From positions 1-18,771 of the forward strand of contig CAYUXF010000028.1 of NCBI GenBank assembly GCA_964448755.1: a stretch of 18,771 nucleotides of DNA, read 5' to 3'. The number at the start of each line of letters is the position of its first letter. The first letter of the stretch is position 1. Source of the stretch: CAYUXF01 sp964448755. GTDB taxonomy: Bacteria > Margulisbacteria > Termititenacia > Termititenacales > CAYUXF01. Of the stretch, positions 7,782 through 14,780 are shown one piece after another. The position numbers and the translations under genes were made by a program. The notes under the pieces are model-generated. The model was not told the DNA's origin. It did not search any database and was given only the letters and a program-made list of their open reading frames with translations.

Positions 7782-9026
7782 CTAGGACTGGTATTTTTTG
7801 AAAATTATAATGCCGTTGTGACCGCCAAAGCCAAAAGAGTTAGACATTGCCGCCCGCACTTCTTGTTTGACCGCTTTATTTGGAACATAATCTAGATCGC
7901 ATTCAGGGTCCTGGTTTTGGTAGTTAATTGTCGGTGGGATAATTCCTGTTTCAATTGTTTTCGCAAGAACCACCGCTTCAATACCGCCGGCTGCGCCCAG
8001 TGAGTGTCCGATAGCCCCTTTAATAGAAGATACTTTTACTTTTGTTTCAGCGCCAAAAATTGTTTTAATGGCTGCTGTTTCGTATTTATCGTTTAATGAA
8101 GTTGAAGTGCCGTGCGCATTGATATAATCAATATCTTCCGGTTTTAAATGGGCTTCTTTCAGCGCTATTTGCATGGCTCTGGCGCCACCTTCTCCTTCCG
8201 GAGCAGGTGCTGTAATGTGGTAAGCGTCACCAGTTGCGCCGTAACCGACTACTTCGGCGTATATTTTGGCGCCACGGCCTAAGGCGTGTTCCAGTTCTTC
8301 CAGGACTAAAACACCGGCACCTTCGGCAATAACAAAGCCGCCTCTGGTGGCGTCAAAAGGGCGCGAGGCTTTAGTTGGATTATCGTTACTGTCTGAACAA
8401 AGTGCTTTAGCGGAGGCAAACCCCGCTACGGTCAATGGTGTAATGCAAGCTTCTGTGCCGCCGGCTATCATGGCTGTAATTTTTCCGTTTTTAATTAAAC
8501 TAAAGGCATCGCCAATAGAGTGTGTGCCGGAGGCGCAAGCGGTTGTTGTACATAAATTAGGACCTTGTGCCCCGGTCTGAATAGAAACTACACCGGAAGC
8601 TGAATCGGCAATTATCATTGGTACCATAAATGGCGAAACCCGGCCCGGACCTTTTTCTTGATAGACCCGGTAATTTTCTTCAACGACATCAATGCCGCCA
8701 ATGCCGCTGCCAATGAGGACGCCAATAGATTGAGGGTTCTCGGCTATATTGTAGCCACTGTCTTTAACCGCTTCATTAGCGGCGACAACTGCTAATTGAA
8801 TAAAGCGGCTCATTTTGCGCTCTTCTTTTTTTTCAATACCGTAGGCTGTTATATCAAAATCTTTTACCTGTCCTGCTACTTGTGACTTGTGTTCGGCCGG
8901 ATCAAAGGCTGTTATTTTGCTGATGCCACATTGACCGTCAATTAATCTGGACCAAAAATCAGCGGTATTATGCCCCAGGGCATTAACGGTGCCTACTCCG
9001 GTAACAACTACCCGTTTGTTTGTCAT
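7782..9026 (-). CDS. fabF: 3-oxoacyl-[acyl-carrier-protein] synthase II (KAS II)
   Basis: Condenses malonyl-ACP with a growing acyl-ACP in the cytoplasmic type II fatty-acid elongation cycle. The protein has 414 residues, the family's usual length. Starting from MTNKRVVVTGVGTVNALG, the catalytic triad is in place: Cys164 in TTACASGTHS, His305 in NAHGTST, His341 in GAIGHSLGAAGG, with the supporting Lys336 just before (SSIKGAIG) and the C-terminal SNSFGFGGHN. The frame stays open upstream to 9143, but the extra 39 residues (rich in Arg, no family match) overlap the end of the preceding gene; the ATG at 9026 has GGAGG at 9036-9040. Last gene of the operon, 14 nt behind the fabK-like gene, ending at the shared terminator. 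Confidence 0.97.
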   Translation of the reverse strand: MTNKRVVVTGVGTVNALGHNTADFWSRLIDGQCGISKITAFDPAEHKSQVAGQVKDFDITAYGIEKKEERKMSRFIQLAVVAANEAVKDSGYNIAENPQSIGVLIGSGIGGIDVVEENYRVYQEKGPGRVSPFMVPMIIADSASGVVSIQTGAQGPNLCTTTACASGTHSIGDAFSLIKNGKITAMIAGGTEACITPLTVAGFASAKALCSDSNDNPTKASRPFDATRGGFVIAEGAGVLVLEELEHALGRGAKIYAEVVGYGATGDAYHITAPAPEGEGGARAMQIALKEAHLKPEDIDYINAHGTSTSLNDKYETAAIKTIFGAETKVKVSSIKGAIGHSLGAAGGIEAVVLAKTIETGIIPPTINYQNQDPECDLDYVPNKAVKQEVRAAMSNSFGFGGHNGIIIFKKYQS

Positions 9027-9035
9027 AAAATAATT

Positions 9036-9040
9036 CCTCC
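9036..9040 (-). promoter_or_regulatory. Shine-Dalgarno that decides the fabF start
   Basis: GGAGG on the - strand, 9 nt before the ATG at 9024-9026. It supports the 414-residue FabF and argues against the longer open frame starting at 9143. Confidence 0.85.
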
Positions 9041-9997
9041 CTAAGCTACGGCAGCTACCTCGGCTACCAATTTTTTTATAATTTCTCCTGCCGGCAAAAT
9101 ATCTTTGATCTTCCAGCTGTTGGCGCCGGAGAAAATCAAACAATCATCAATATCGCCGTCTACAGCATTACGCAGTTTTTGTGAAATGCAGTATTTTCTG
9201 CTACAGGTTTTAATGCAAAGCCAAGGACAGCCTTTAAATGGATTTAATTCACCGTTCATTAATTTCTCTAGAAATTTATTTTTAATAGCGCGGCCAGGCA
9301 TGCCGACCGGGCTCTCTATTTTATAGATATCTTCTTTTTTCGCATTGATATAAGCTTGTTTGTAGGCTGGTTGAACAGAACATTCTTCGGCGCAAACAAA
9401 GCGGCTCCCCATTTGGACACCGTCGGCCCCTTTTTTAAGATATTCGGCAATATCATTGCCATCAATAATACCGCCGGCGGCTATGACCGGAATAGATTTG
9501 ATCTTTTCGCGAATTTCTTGAAAGATCTCTGCCAGTGGCCGATCGGTCCCTAGGTGTCCGCCTGCTTCAGTGCCTTCAACAACAATAGCGTCAGCACCAA
9601 GACGTTCTGCCAGAACCGCGGTTTTAACTGAAGAGACAATTGAAACTACGGCAGTGGAAGTGCCCTGAACCATTTTGTAAATATCTTTTGAAAAACCGGC
9701 GCCGGTAAAAATAATATTGACACCGGCTTGAATACAAGCTTCTACTACTTCTCTAAAGCGTGAAATGGCATACATAATATTAACGGCAACAGGATAATCG
9801 CCGCTTAATTCTCGACATTTTTTTATTTCTTCCACTGCTTCTTCTGGCGTAATGCCGGAGGCGCCAATTACACCAAGTCCGCCCGCGTTGTTAACAGCGG
9901 CAGCCAAAGGAGCCATGGAGTTTTTTATAGACATACCACCCTGGATGATCGGTATTTGAATTGTATATTTTCCTATAGTAAGTGGTTTCATTTCCAT
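9041..9997 (-). CDS. fabK: FMN-dependent enoyl-ACP reductase II / nitronate monooxygenase family protein
   Basis: 318 residues with a TIM-barrel flavoprotein pattern: IQGGMS at 18-23, NNAGGLGVIGAS at 36-47, EGTEAGGHLG at 141-150 with the family's active-site His148, VIAAGGIIDG at 171-180 and GVQMGSRF at 193-200 for FMN phosphate binding. FabK (reduces trans-2-enoyl-ACP) and nitronate monooxygenases share this fold. Its position between acpP and fabF, with no fabI in the window, favours the FabK role; sequence alone does not settle it. Odd feature: a C-terminal cysteine cluster (Cys257, 261, 265, 270: CPWLCIKTCSRKYC) that I do not recall from the characterised pneumococcal FabK and that suggests a separate subfamily. 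The start at 9997 is preferred over the ATG two codons on, because AAGGT at 10006-10010 is 8 nt away. Confidence 0.82.
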   Translation of the reverse strand: MEMKPLTIGKYTIQIPIIQGGMSIKNSMAPLAAAVNNAGGLGVIGASGITPEEAVEEIKKCRELSGDYPVAVNIMYAISRFREVVEACIQAGVNIIFTGAGFSKDIYKMVQGTSTAVVSIVSSVKTAVLAERLGADAIVVEGTEAGGHLGTDRPLAEIFQEIREKIKSIPVIAAGGIIDGNDIAEYLKKGADGVQMGSRFVCAEECSVQPAYKQAYINAKKEDIYKIESPVGMPGRAIKNKFLEKLMNGELNPFKGCPWLCIKTCSRKYCISQKLRNAVDGDIDDCLIFSGANSWKIKDILPAGEIIKKLVAEVAAVA

Positions 9998-10022
9998 TTT
10001 TTTTTACCTTTCAGTTTTTAAT

Positions 10023-10053
10023 AAAAAGGACAGTTAATTTAACTGCCCTTTTT
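10023..10053 (-). terminator. Intrinsic terminator or attenuator between acpP and the fabK-like gene
   Basis: On the - strand RNA: GGGCAGUU, loop AAAUU, AACUGUCC, then UUUUU, with five A on the 5' side. The 8-bp stem is complete if one G-U pair is allowed; on the + strand the same position is an A-C mismatch, so the structure is built for the - strand transcript. I see no promoter between it and the next gene, so it probably lowers rather than abolishes expression of fabK-like and fabF. Confidence 0.75.
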
Positions 10054-10060
10054 ACTTTCA

Positions 10061-10085
10061 GCCTGCCTGATTTTTTCAGACAGGC
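10061..10085 (-). other. Second hairpin downstream of acpP
   Basis: On the - strand RNA: GCCUGUCUG, loop AAAAAAU, CAGGCAGGC, a 9-bp stem with one U-G pair (a C-A mismatch on the + strand). It is not followed by a U-run, so it is not a terminator by itself. It lies 14 nt after the acpP stop and just ahead of the terminator-like hairpin; it may protect the acpP message from 3' decay. Confidence 0.6.
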
Positions 10086-10099
10086 AATTAAAAAAACAA

Positions 10100-10351
10100 T
10101 TATTCAGCAAGATTTTCTGCTATATAATTAACGGTGCTTCCGACAGTTGTCAGTTTTTCTGCAACTTCATCAGGAATTTCTGTATCAAAAGCTTCTTCCA
10201 GGGCCATAACTAACTCAACTGTATCAAGAGAGTCAGCGCCAAGGTCATCAATATAAGAAGCTTCTTTGGTTACTTCGCTTTCGCTAACACCAAGCTGTTC
10301 TACAACGACGCTTTTCACCTTATTAAATATTTCTTCTTCTGTTACTGCCAT
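10100..10351 (-). CDS. acpP: Acyl carrier protein
   Basis: Carries the growing acyl chain on a 4'-phosphopantetheine arm for all FAS II enzymes and for PlsX. The protein has 83 residues and is acidic. The attachment motif GADSLDTVELVMALEEAF is present, with the modified serine at Ser41 in DSL, followed by the typical helix II and IPDEVAEKLTTVG. It is slightly longer than the 77-residue E. coli protein only at the ends. It sits in the classic place after fabG, with its own promoter, a very strong Shine-Dalgarno and hairpins behind it, in line with ACP being one of the most abundant proteins in a bacterial cell. Confidence 0.97.
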   Translation of the reverse strand: MAVTEEEIFNKVKSVVVEQLGVSESEVTKEASYIDDLGADSLDTVELVMALEEAFDTEIPDEVAEKLTTVGSTVNYIAENLAE

Positions 10352-10356
10352 TTAAT

Positions 10357-10366
10357 TCACCCCCTT
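10357..10366 (-). promoter_or_regulatory. Near-ideal Shine-Dalgarno of acpP
   Basis: AAGGGGGTGA on the - strand, 5 nt before the ATG. It can pair over ten positions with the conserved 16S rRNA 3' end, with one G-U pair, and is the strongest site of the operon. Confidence 0.8.
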
Positions 10367-10401
10367 TATTTTTTACTGAGCTTAAATAAACGCATTTTTA
10401 A

Positions 10402-10430
10402 ATTATAAATAAACAATCCAATTCTGCCAA
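10402..10430 (-). promoter_or_regulatory. Internal sigma70-type promoter for acpP
   Basis: On the - strand: TTGGCA (10425-10430), 17-nt spacer, TATAAT (10402-10407). One base off consensus in the -35 box, perfect -10 and optimal spacing. It lies in the 86-bp fabG-acpP gap, unusually large for this operon, and predicts a transcript start near 10395 with a leader of about 45 nt. Confidence 0.75.
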
Positions 10431-10437
10431 CTCTAAA

Positions 10438-11178
10438 TTAAGACTGCATAGTTAAACCACCGCAAACAGCAATGGTCTGTCCGGTAATATAACGAGAGCG
10501 GTCAGAAGCAAGGAAAAGGGCAGTCTGAGCAATATCTTCTACTTCACCCATTTTGCCGAGCGGGATCTGTTTGTTGATATTTTCTTTTATCTCATCAGAG
10601 AGCTTATCGGTCATATCGGTTTTAATAAAACCAGGCGCGATGGCATTGACATTGACGTTGCGGCCGGCTAACTCTCTGGCCATAACTTTAGTTAAAGCGA
10701 CAATACCTGCTTTAGATGAAGCATAATTGGCCTGGCCGGCGTTGCCAAAAAGGCCAGATACTGAGGCAATGCTGATTATTTTGCCAGAGCGCTGTTTCAT
10801 CATAACGCTGGCTGCTGCCTGTGAGCAGAGAAAAGCTCCTTTTAAATTAATATCTAAAACCAGATCCCAGTCCTCTTCTTTCATTCTGATAAACAGACCG
10901 TCCCTGGTAATGCCGGCATTATTGATTAAAATATCTACAGAGCCGAGTTTTTCTTTAGTTTCTTTAATGAGATTTTCTACATCTGCTTTAACCGTGACAT
11001 TGCCGGGAATAGAGATAGCTCTCTCACCCAGTTCTTTGGCAGTTGCTTCACAGAGTTCTTTATTGACGTCTGAAATGACTACCTTACAGCCGGCAGCGAG
11101 AAATTTTTCTGCTATAGAACGTCCAATACCTCTTGCTGAACCTGTGATTATTGCTACTTTGTCTTTTAGATCTTCCAT
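10438..11178 (-). CDS. fabG: 3-oxoacyl-[acyl-carrier-protein] reductase
   Basis: NADPH-dependent reduction of 3-ketoacyl-ACP to 3-hydroxyacyl-ACP. The 246 residues are the standard length for a classical short-chain dehydrogenase/reductase. The cofactor glycine motif TGSARGIG lies at 12-19 and NNAG at 86-89. The catalytic residues are Asn111 (DINLKG), Ser139 (SIASVSG), Tyr152 and Lys156 (NYASSKAG). The C-terminus is TGQTIAVCGGLTM, close to the usual 'TGq.l.vdGG..m'. AGGAGG at 11184-11189 sits 5 nt before the ATG. Gap to fabD is 21 nt. The neighbours fabD and acpP make the FabG assignment firm among the many similar dehydrogenases. Confidence 0.96.
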   Translation of the reverse strand: MEDLKDKVAIITGSARGIGRSIAEKFLAAGCKVVISDVNKELCEATAKELGERAISIPGNVTVKADVENLIKETKEKLGSVDILINNAGITRDGLFIRMKEEDWDLVLDINLKGAFLCSQAAASVMMKQRSGKIISIASVSGLFGNAGQANYASSKAGIVALTKVMARELAGRNVNVNAIAPGFIKTDMTDKLSDEIKENINKQIPLGKMGEVEDIAQTALFLASDRSRYITGQTIAVCGGLTMQS

Positions 11179-11199
11179 TTTTTCCTCCTAAAAATTTTA

Positions 11200-12048
11200 T
11201 TACTTAACGATCTTTTTTACTAAACCGGTCAAGACGGTTCCCGGTCCGATTTCCTGAAAATTGGTAATGCCTTCAGCGGCCATTTTTTTGACCGATTGTG
11301 TCCAAAGGACTGAAGAATACATTTGTCTGTAGAGCAGTTCTTTGATTTCCGACGGTTCATTCATGTATTCGGCTGTTACATTGGCAATGATCGGAATTAA
11401 AGGTTTTTCAAAAACCGTATTATTGAGCAGTTCCTTGAATTTTTCGGCGGCCGGTTTCATGAAACTGGAATGGAATGGTCCGCTGACCGCTAGCGTTACT
11501 GCGCGTTTAGCGCCAGCTGCTGATAGTTTTTGACAGGCTTGTGCTAAAGCCTCTTTTTGACCTGAAATAACTACTTGCCCGGGGCAATTGTAGTTGGCTA
11601 TCTGGACCGCTTCGCCAAAAGAGGCAATAGTTTCTTCAATAACCTGATCTTCTAAACCTAAAATTGCCGCCATGCCACCTGCAATGCCGGACTGCGACAT
11701 GTATTGGCCGCGCTGACTGACTAGTTTTAAGGCACTGTCAAAACTTAAAACTCCTGCTGCTACTAAGGCGCTATATTCGCCTAGCGAGTGTCCGGCTACG
11801 ATCGCCGGCTGTTCTGGAATGGTTTTTAGCATAGCAATTGAGGCGGTTAAAATCGCCGGCTGGGTTATTTCTGTCTGGTTGAGTTTTTCTGTTGGTCCAT
11901 TGAAAATTATTTCTGAGAGGCTAAAACCTAAAACAGCATCCGCTTCTTTAAATACTGCAGCCGCCTGCTCATTAGTTGTCGCCAGCTCTTTGAGCATGCC
12001 AACAGACTGAGAACCCTGGCCGGGAAAAATAAACGCTGTTTTTGTCAT
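11200..12048 (-). CDS. fabD: Malonyl-CoA:ACP transacylase
   Basis: Moves malonate from malonyl-CoA to ACP, the entry of extender units into fatty-acid synthesis. The protein is 282 residues, slightly shorter than the roughly 310 of E. coli FabD. Motifs: FIFPGQGSQSVGM at 6-18 (oxyanion loop), nucleophile Ser88 in GHSLGEY, Arg113 in VSQRGQYM which binds the malonyl carboxylate, NYNCPGQVVISG at ~152-163, and catalytic His193 in SGPFHSSFM. It ends IGPGTVLTGLVKKI as usual. AAAGGAG at 12058-12064 overlaps the fabH stop codon, so the two genes are closely coupled (14-nt gap). Confidence 0.97.
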   Translation of the reverse strand: MTKTAFIFPGQGSQSVGMLKELATTNEQAAAVFKEADAVLGFSLSEIIFNGPTEKLNQTEITQPAILTASIAMLKTIPEQPAIVAGHSLGEYSALVAAGVLSFDSALKLVSQRGQYMSQSGIAGGMAAILGLEDQVIEETIASFGEAVQIANYNCPGQVVISGQKEALAQACQKLSAAGAKRAVTLAVSGPFHSSFMKPAAEKFKELLNNTVFEKPLIPIIANVTAEYMNEPSEIKELLYRQMYSSVLWTQSVKKMAAEGITNFQEIGPGTVLTGLVKKIVK

Positions 12049-12062
12049 TGATCACTACTCCT

Positions 12063-13055
12063 TTATTTAGTCCACCTGAAGATATTGGCGGCCCAGGTTA
12101 ATCCGGCGCCAAAGCCGCAAGTCGCTATCAGCATACCTTTCTTAAGTTTACCTTCTTGGTAAGCTTCGTCAATAGCAATAGGAATAGAGGCGCTTGACGT
12201 ATTACCGTAGCGGTGTATGTTGATATAAAGTTTCTCTTCAGGTAATTGTAGTTTTTTTTGAGCCGCTTCAATTATTCTGGTGTTGGCCTGATGTGGAATG
12301 AAAAGGTCTATATCACTGAGCTCTAGTGAGGCTTTAGCTAAAACATCGCGGACTCCTTTGTCCATAATTGTAACGGCGAACTTAAAGACCTCTTTGCCAT
12401 CCATTGTAATATACTGGTGGGTGGTGCCAACTTCGTTTTGGGTTAACGGTTTGCGTGAACCGCCAGCTTTAACAATTAAATATTCTGCGCCTGCACCTTT
12501 AAGGCCCATGCAGGAGGCAATATGTCCTTCTTCTTGGGCGGCGGAAATTATCATTGCGCCGGACCCATCGCCAAAGAGGACAGCGGTAGAGCGATCTGTT
12601 TTATCGACAAACTTGGTTAAGGTATCGACAGCAACAAGTAAAATATTTTGGCAAAAGCCGTTCTCAATAAACTGGGCCGCGGTAGTGAAGGCATAACCAA
12701 AACCGGAACAGGCGGCGGAAATATCATAACCGTAGGCCTGACATTTTAAGCGCTCTTGTAAAATAGCAGCAGTAGATGGGAAGAGCGGGTGGTCGGGTGT
12801 AGTGGTTGCGACAATGATCATGTCAATTTGGTCTTTATCAATACCGGCATTTTCAATGGCTTTAAGTGAAGCGGCATAAGCCAGATCAGAGGAAGATGTT
12901 AAGGCGTCAGTTACCCGCCGCTCTTTGATCCCTGTTCTAGTGCTGATCCATTCGTCAGAAGTATCAACTAGCTTGGCCCAATCTTCATTGGTCATAACTT
13001 TTTCCGGAACGGCTGAACCGATACCTGTAATAGCTGCGTAAATATTTTTTTTCAT
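12063..13055 (-). CDS. fabH: 3-oxoacyl-[acyl-carrier-protein] synthase III (KAS III)
   Basis: Starts fatty-acid synthesis by condensing a primer acyl-CoA (acetyl-CoA, or branched primers in some bacteria) with malonyl-ACP. The protein has 330 residues. The full KAS III active site is visible: Cys116 in DISAACSGFGYA, His255 in FIPHQANTRI (also the ACP-binding stretch) and Asn285 in YGNTSSASIP. It also carries the N-terminal STRTGIKERR stretch and C-terminal CGFGAGLTWAA. Primer preference cannot be told from the sequence by eye. AAGGAG upstream (13062-13067) supports the ATG at 13055. It follows plsX by 36 nt in transcription order. Confidence 0.97.
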   Translation of the reverse strand: MKKNIYAAITGIGSAVPEKVMTNEDWAKLVDTSDEWISTRTGIKERRVTDALTSSSDLAYAASLKAIENAGIDKDQIDMIIVATTTPDHPLFPSTAAILQERLKCQAYGYDISAACSGFGYAFTTAAQFIENGFCQNILLVAVDTLTKFVDKTDRSTAVLFGDGSGAMIISAAQEEGHIASCMGLKGAGAEYLIVKAGGSRKPLTQNEVGTTHQYITMDGKEVFKFAVTIMDKGVRDVLAKASLELSDIDLFIPHQANTRIIEAAQKKLQLPEEKLYINIHRYGNTSSASIPIAIDEAYQEGKLKKGMLIATCGFGAGLTWAANIFRWTK

Positions 13056-13091
13056 GAAAAGCTCCTTTGCGTCAAAAACGGCTGGAATTAT

Positions 13092-14072
13092 TTAGCTGAT
13101 GGAGTTCAGCGCTTCCATGAGGTTGTTTTTAACTCCGTTGCTGGCGGCTACCAGCGCGTTAGTAATGGTTTTGGCTTTGGCCCGGCCGTGTGTAATTATC
13201 ACAATGCCGTTAACACCCAGAAGCGGCGCACCGCCATATTCGGTGTAATCTAGATCTTTTTTTAATTCCTTTAAAGCCGGGATCATTAAAAGTGAGCCGA
13301 GAATGGCCAGCGGTGATCTGGTAATGCGGGCTTTAAGCATTTTCTTTAAAGAGAACATCATCCCTTCGGCAAATTTCAGAATGGCATTGCCGACAAATCC
13401 GTCGCAAACAACAACTTCCGCTTCGTTCTGTAGAATATCTTTACTTTCAATATTGCCAATAAAGTTGAGTTTGGTTTCTTTTCGCAGTAACTGATTAGTA
13501 GTGCAGTATACTTCATTTCCTTTTTCGTCTTCTTCGCCAATATTTAAAAGGCCGACGCGCGGATTCTCAATGCCGATAATTTTTTCCATATAGGCTTTGC
13601 CCATATAGGCAAATTGCACTAAATGTTCTGGCTTGTTTTCAGAGTTAGCGCCAAGGTCTAATACTACTGTGCGCCCTTTAACTGTCGGGAAAACACTGCA
13701 AATAGCAGGGCGTTCTATTCCTTTAATTCTGCCGAGGTTAATGAGTGCTGAGGCCATGACCGCTCCGGTATTACCGGCAGAAACAACGGCATCGCCTTTG
13801 CCTTCTTTTAATAAACGCATGCAAACATTAATTGAGGCACCTTTTTTTTGACGGATGGCTTGTGCTGGGTGTTCGGACATGGCGATATTTTCTTCGGCGT
13901 GAACAACTTCGATATTCGGCTGTATTGGGTATTTTTTTAATTCTGCTGATATCTGTTCTTGATGACCAACTAAAATTACCTTGAAAGTGTGTTTATGCAG
14001 TGCATTGACAGCACCTTTTACTACCTCTGCCGGCGCGTAATCGCCGCCCATTGCGTCAAGAATTATATTCAT
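13092..14072 (-). CDS. plsX: Phosphate acyltransferase PlsX
   Basis: Converts acyl-ACP and phosphate to acyl-phosphate, the donor for PlsY in phospholipid synthesis; a peripheral membrane enzyme. It has 326 residues, normal for the family. Family stretches: IILDAMGGDYAP at 3-14, SAGNTGAVMA at 98-107, VLDLGANSE at 137-145, LLNIGEEDEKGNE at 175-187, VVCDGFVGNA and YGGAPLLGVNG near the C-terminus. GGGGG at 14081-14085 is 8 nt before the ATG; there is another possible Met only well inside. Gap to rpmF is 15 nt. The rpmF-plsX-fabH-fabD-fabG-acpP order is the widely conserved one. Confidence 0.97.
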   Translation of the reverse strand: MNIILDAMGGDYAPAEVVKGAVNALHKHTFKVILVGHQEQISAELKKYPIQPNIEVVHAEENIAMSEHPAQAIRQKKGASINVCMRLLKEGKGDAVVSAGNTGAVMASALINLGRIKGIERPAICSVFPTVKGRTVVLDLGANSENKPEHLVQFAYMGKAYMEKIIGIENPRVGLLNIGEEDEKGNEVYCTTNQLLRKETKLNFIGNIESKDILQNEAEVVVCDGFVGNAILKFAEGMMFSLKKMLKARITRSPLAILGSLLMIPALKELKKDLDYTEYGGAPLLGVNGIVIITHGRAKAKTITNALVAASNGVKNNLMEALNSIS

Positions 14073-14087
14073 ATAGATGGCCCCCGC

Positions 14088-14315
14088 TTATTGTTTAGGC
14101 TGTTCTTTTTTCTTTTCTTTACGGGCTGCCGATTTTTCTGTGGCAGTTACCATCACTTTTTTGCCGTTGTAGTAACCGCAAGCCGGACAAACGGTGTGCG
14201 GTAAAAACATCTCGCCGCAGTTTTTACATTTAACAGTTGTTTTTGGTTCTATTTTCCAGACAGCATGTTTCGTTCTTCTTTTAGAGATCGATCGGCGTTT
14301 CTTTGGTACTGGCAT
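14088..14315 (-). CDS. rpmF: 50S ribosomal protein L32
   Basis: Small protein of the large ribosomal subunit, 75 residues. It begins with the family's MPVPKKRRSISKRRTKHA and has a complete zinc ribbon: Cys30 and Cys33 (CKNC), Cys43 and Cys46 (CPAC), then GYYNGK. The C-terminal tail is longer and more charged than in E. coli (KEKKKEQPKQ). Because all four cysteines are kept, this is the zinc-binding (C+) form. First gene of the lipid operon, with GAGGAGC at 14321-14327; linking rpmF to plsX and fab genes is common in bacteria and ties lipid supply to growth. Confidence 0.97.
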   Translation of the reverse strand: MPVPKKRRSISKRRTKHAVWKIEPKTTVKCKNCGEMFLPHTVCPACGYYNGKKVMVTATEKSAARKEKKKEQPKQ

Positions 14316-14372
14316 TTTGAGCTCCTCTTTTTAAATACTCTTAATTTTTGTTCCTTATATTAAAGGCTTGGA

Positions 14373-14401
14373 ATTATATAAACGGTGACTGGTTTTGTCA
14401 A
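14373..14401 (-). promoter_or_regulatory. Consensus sigma70-type promoter of the rpmF-plsX-fab operon
   Basis: On the - strand: TTGACA (14396-14401), 17-nt spacer, TATAAT (14373-14378): every consensus base and the optimal spacing are met. Predicted transcript start near 14366, leader about 50 nt before the rpmF ATG. A strong promoter fits a ribosomal-protein and lipid operon. Confidence 0.9.
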
Positions 14402-14417
14402 ACCCCCAAAATGTCAC
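14385..14417. promoter_or_regulatory. Possible operator: inverted repeats over the -35 box of the rpmF promoter
   Basis: GGTTT-TGTC-AAACC (14391-14404) is a perfect 5-bp inverted repeat that contains the -35 box. Outside it lie GTGAC (14385-14389) and GTCAC (14413-14417), also inverted, but not on the same centre. A repressor could bind here. It matches no lipid regulator site I know (not like the FapR or FabT consensus). Short repeats arise by chance, so confidence is low. Confidence 0.3.
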
Positions 14418-14509
14418 TAAAAACAACAAAAAATATCGATATATTTTAAGGTATAAATTTGTTAAACCAGGGTATTTATATTGGTGACAGAGATCGTGGG
14501 GGGTATAAA

Positions 14510-14707
14510 ATGACTAACGAAGTATTATCGAGAACCGATCTGGAGATAATTAATAATTTACAGGAAAAAAATATTAAAACAGATGGTTTACGCAATATTT
14601 TTAGTAAAATAAATAATAATCCCCGTTTTCAAGAAAATGAAAAAGAATATCTCAAACAGATACTGGTAGCTAACATTAACAATGCTTTTAAAAAAAAATA
14701 TAGTTAA
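14510..14707 (+). CDS. Small hypothetical protein, 65 residues
   Basis: I do not recognise it. The ATG at 14510 has a run of six G (14498-14503) 6 nt upstream, so it is preferred over an in-frame TTG at 14459 that would add 17 residues. The product is charged and Asn/Lys-rich (EIINNLQEKNIK, FSKINNNPRF, NNAFKKKYS), looks mostly helical, has no cysteine, no signal peptide and no membrane segment. It stands alone between the divergent rpmF operon and the promoter of the next + strand genes. No clear promoter of its own is visible; a TATAAA at 14452-14457 lacks a -35 partner. It could be a small regulatory or structural protein, or a chance ORF. Confidence 0.5.
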   Translation: MTNEVLSRTDLEIINNLQEKNIKTDGLRNIFSKINNNPRFQENEKEYLKQILVANINNAFKKKYS

Positions 14708-14720
14708 TCAATTCTTGGTT

Positions 14721-14729
14721 TGCTATAAT
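14721..14729 (+). promoter_or_regulatory. Extended -10 promoter for the fumarase-beta/kinase/CBS/transporter genes
   Basis: TGCTATAAT: a perfect TATAAT (14724-14729) with the TG extension one base upstream. No convincing -35 lies 17 nt before it (TAGTTA at 14701-14706), which extended -10 promoters can tolerate. Predicted start near 14736, about 45 nt before the ATG at 14781. Confidence 0.65.
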
Positions 14730-14780
14730 TCCAGAGTAAATTAACTGTTATTATTCAATAGATAGGAATTACTTTTTCTG

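Noticed and set aside
9027..9143. 39-residue N-terminal extension of FabF from an ATG at 9143
   Set aside because: It overlaps the end of the fabK-like gene, has no FabF-family similarity, and the ATG at 9026 has GGAGG at the right distance and the standard N-terminus.
10727..11191. 154-residue ORF on the + strand across fabG
   Set aside because: Antisense to a complete fabG with all catalytic residues; no ribosome site and no recognisable product.
14459..14509. Upstream TTG start for the small ORF
   Set aside because: The ATG at 14510 has a G-rich ribosome site 6 nt upstream; the TTG has none visible.
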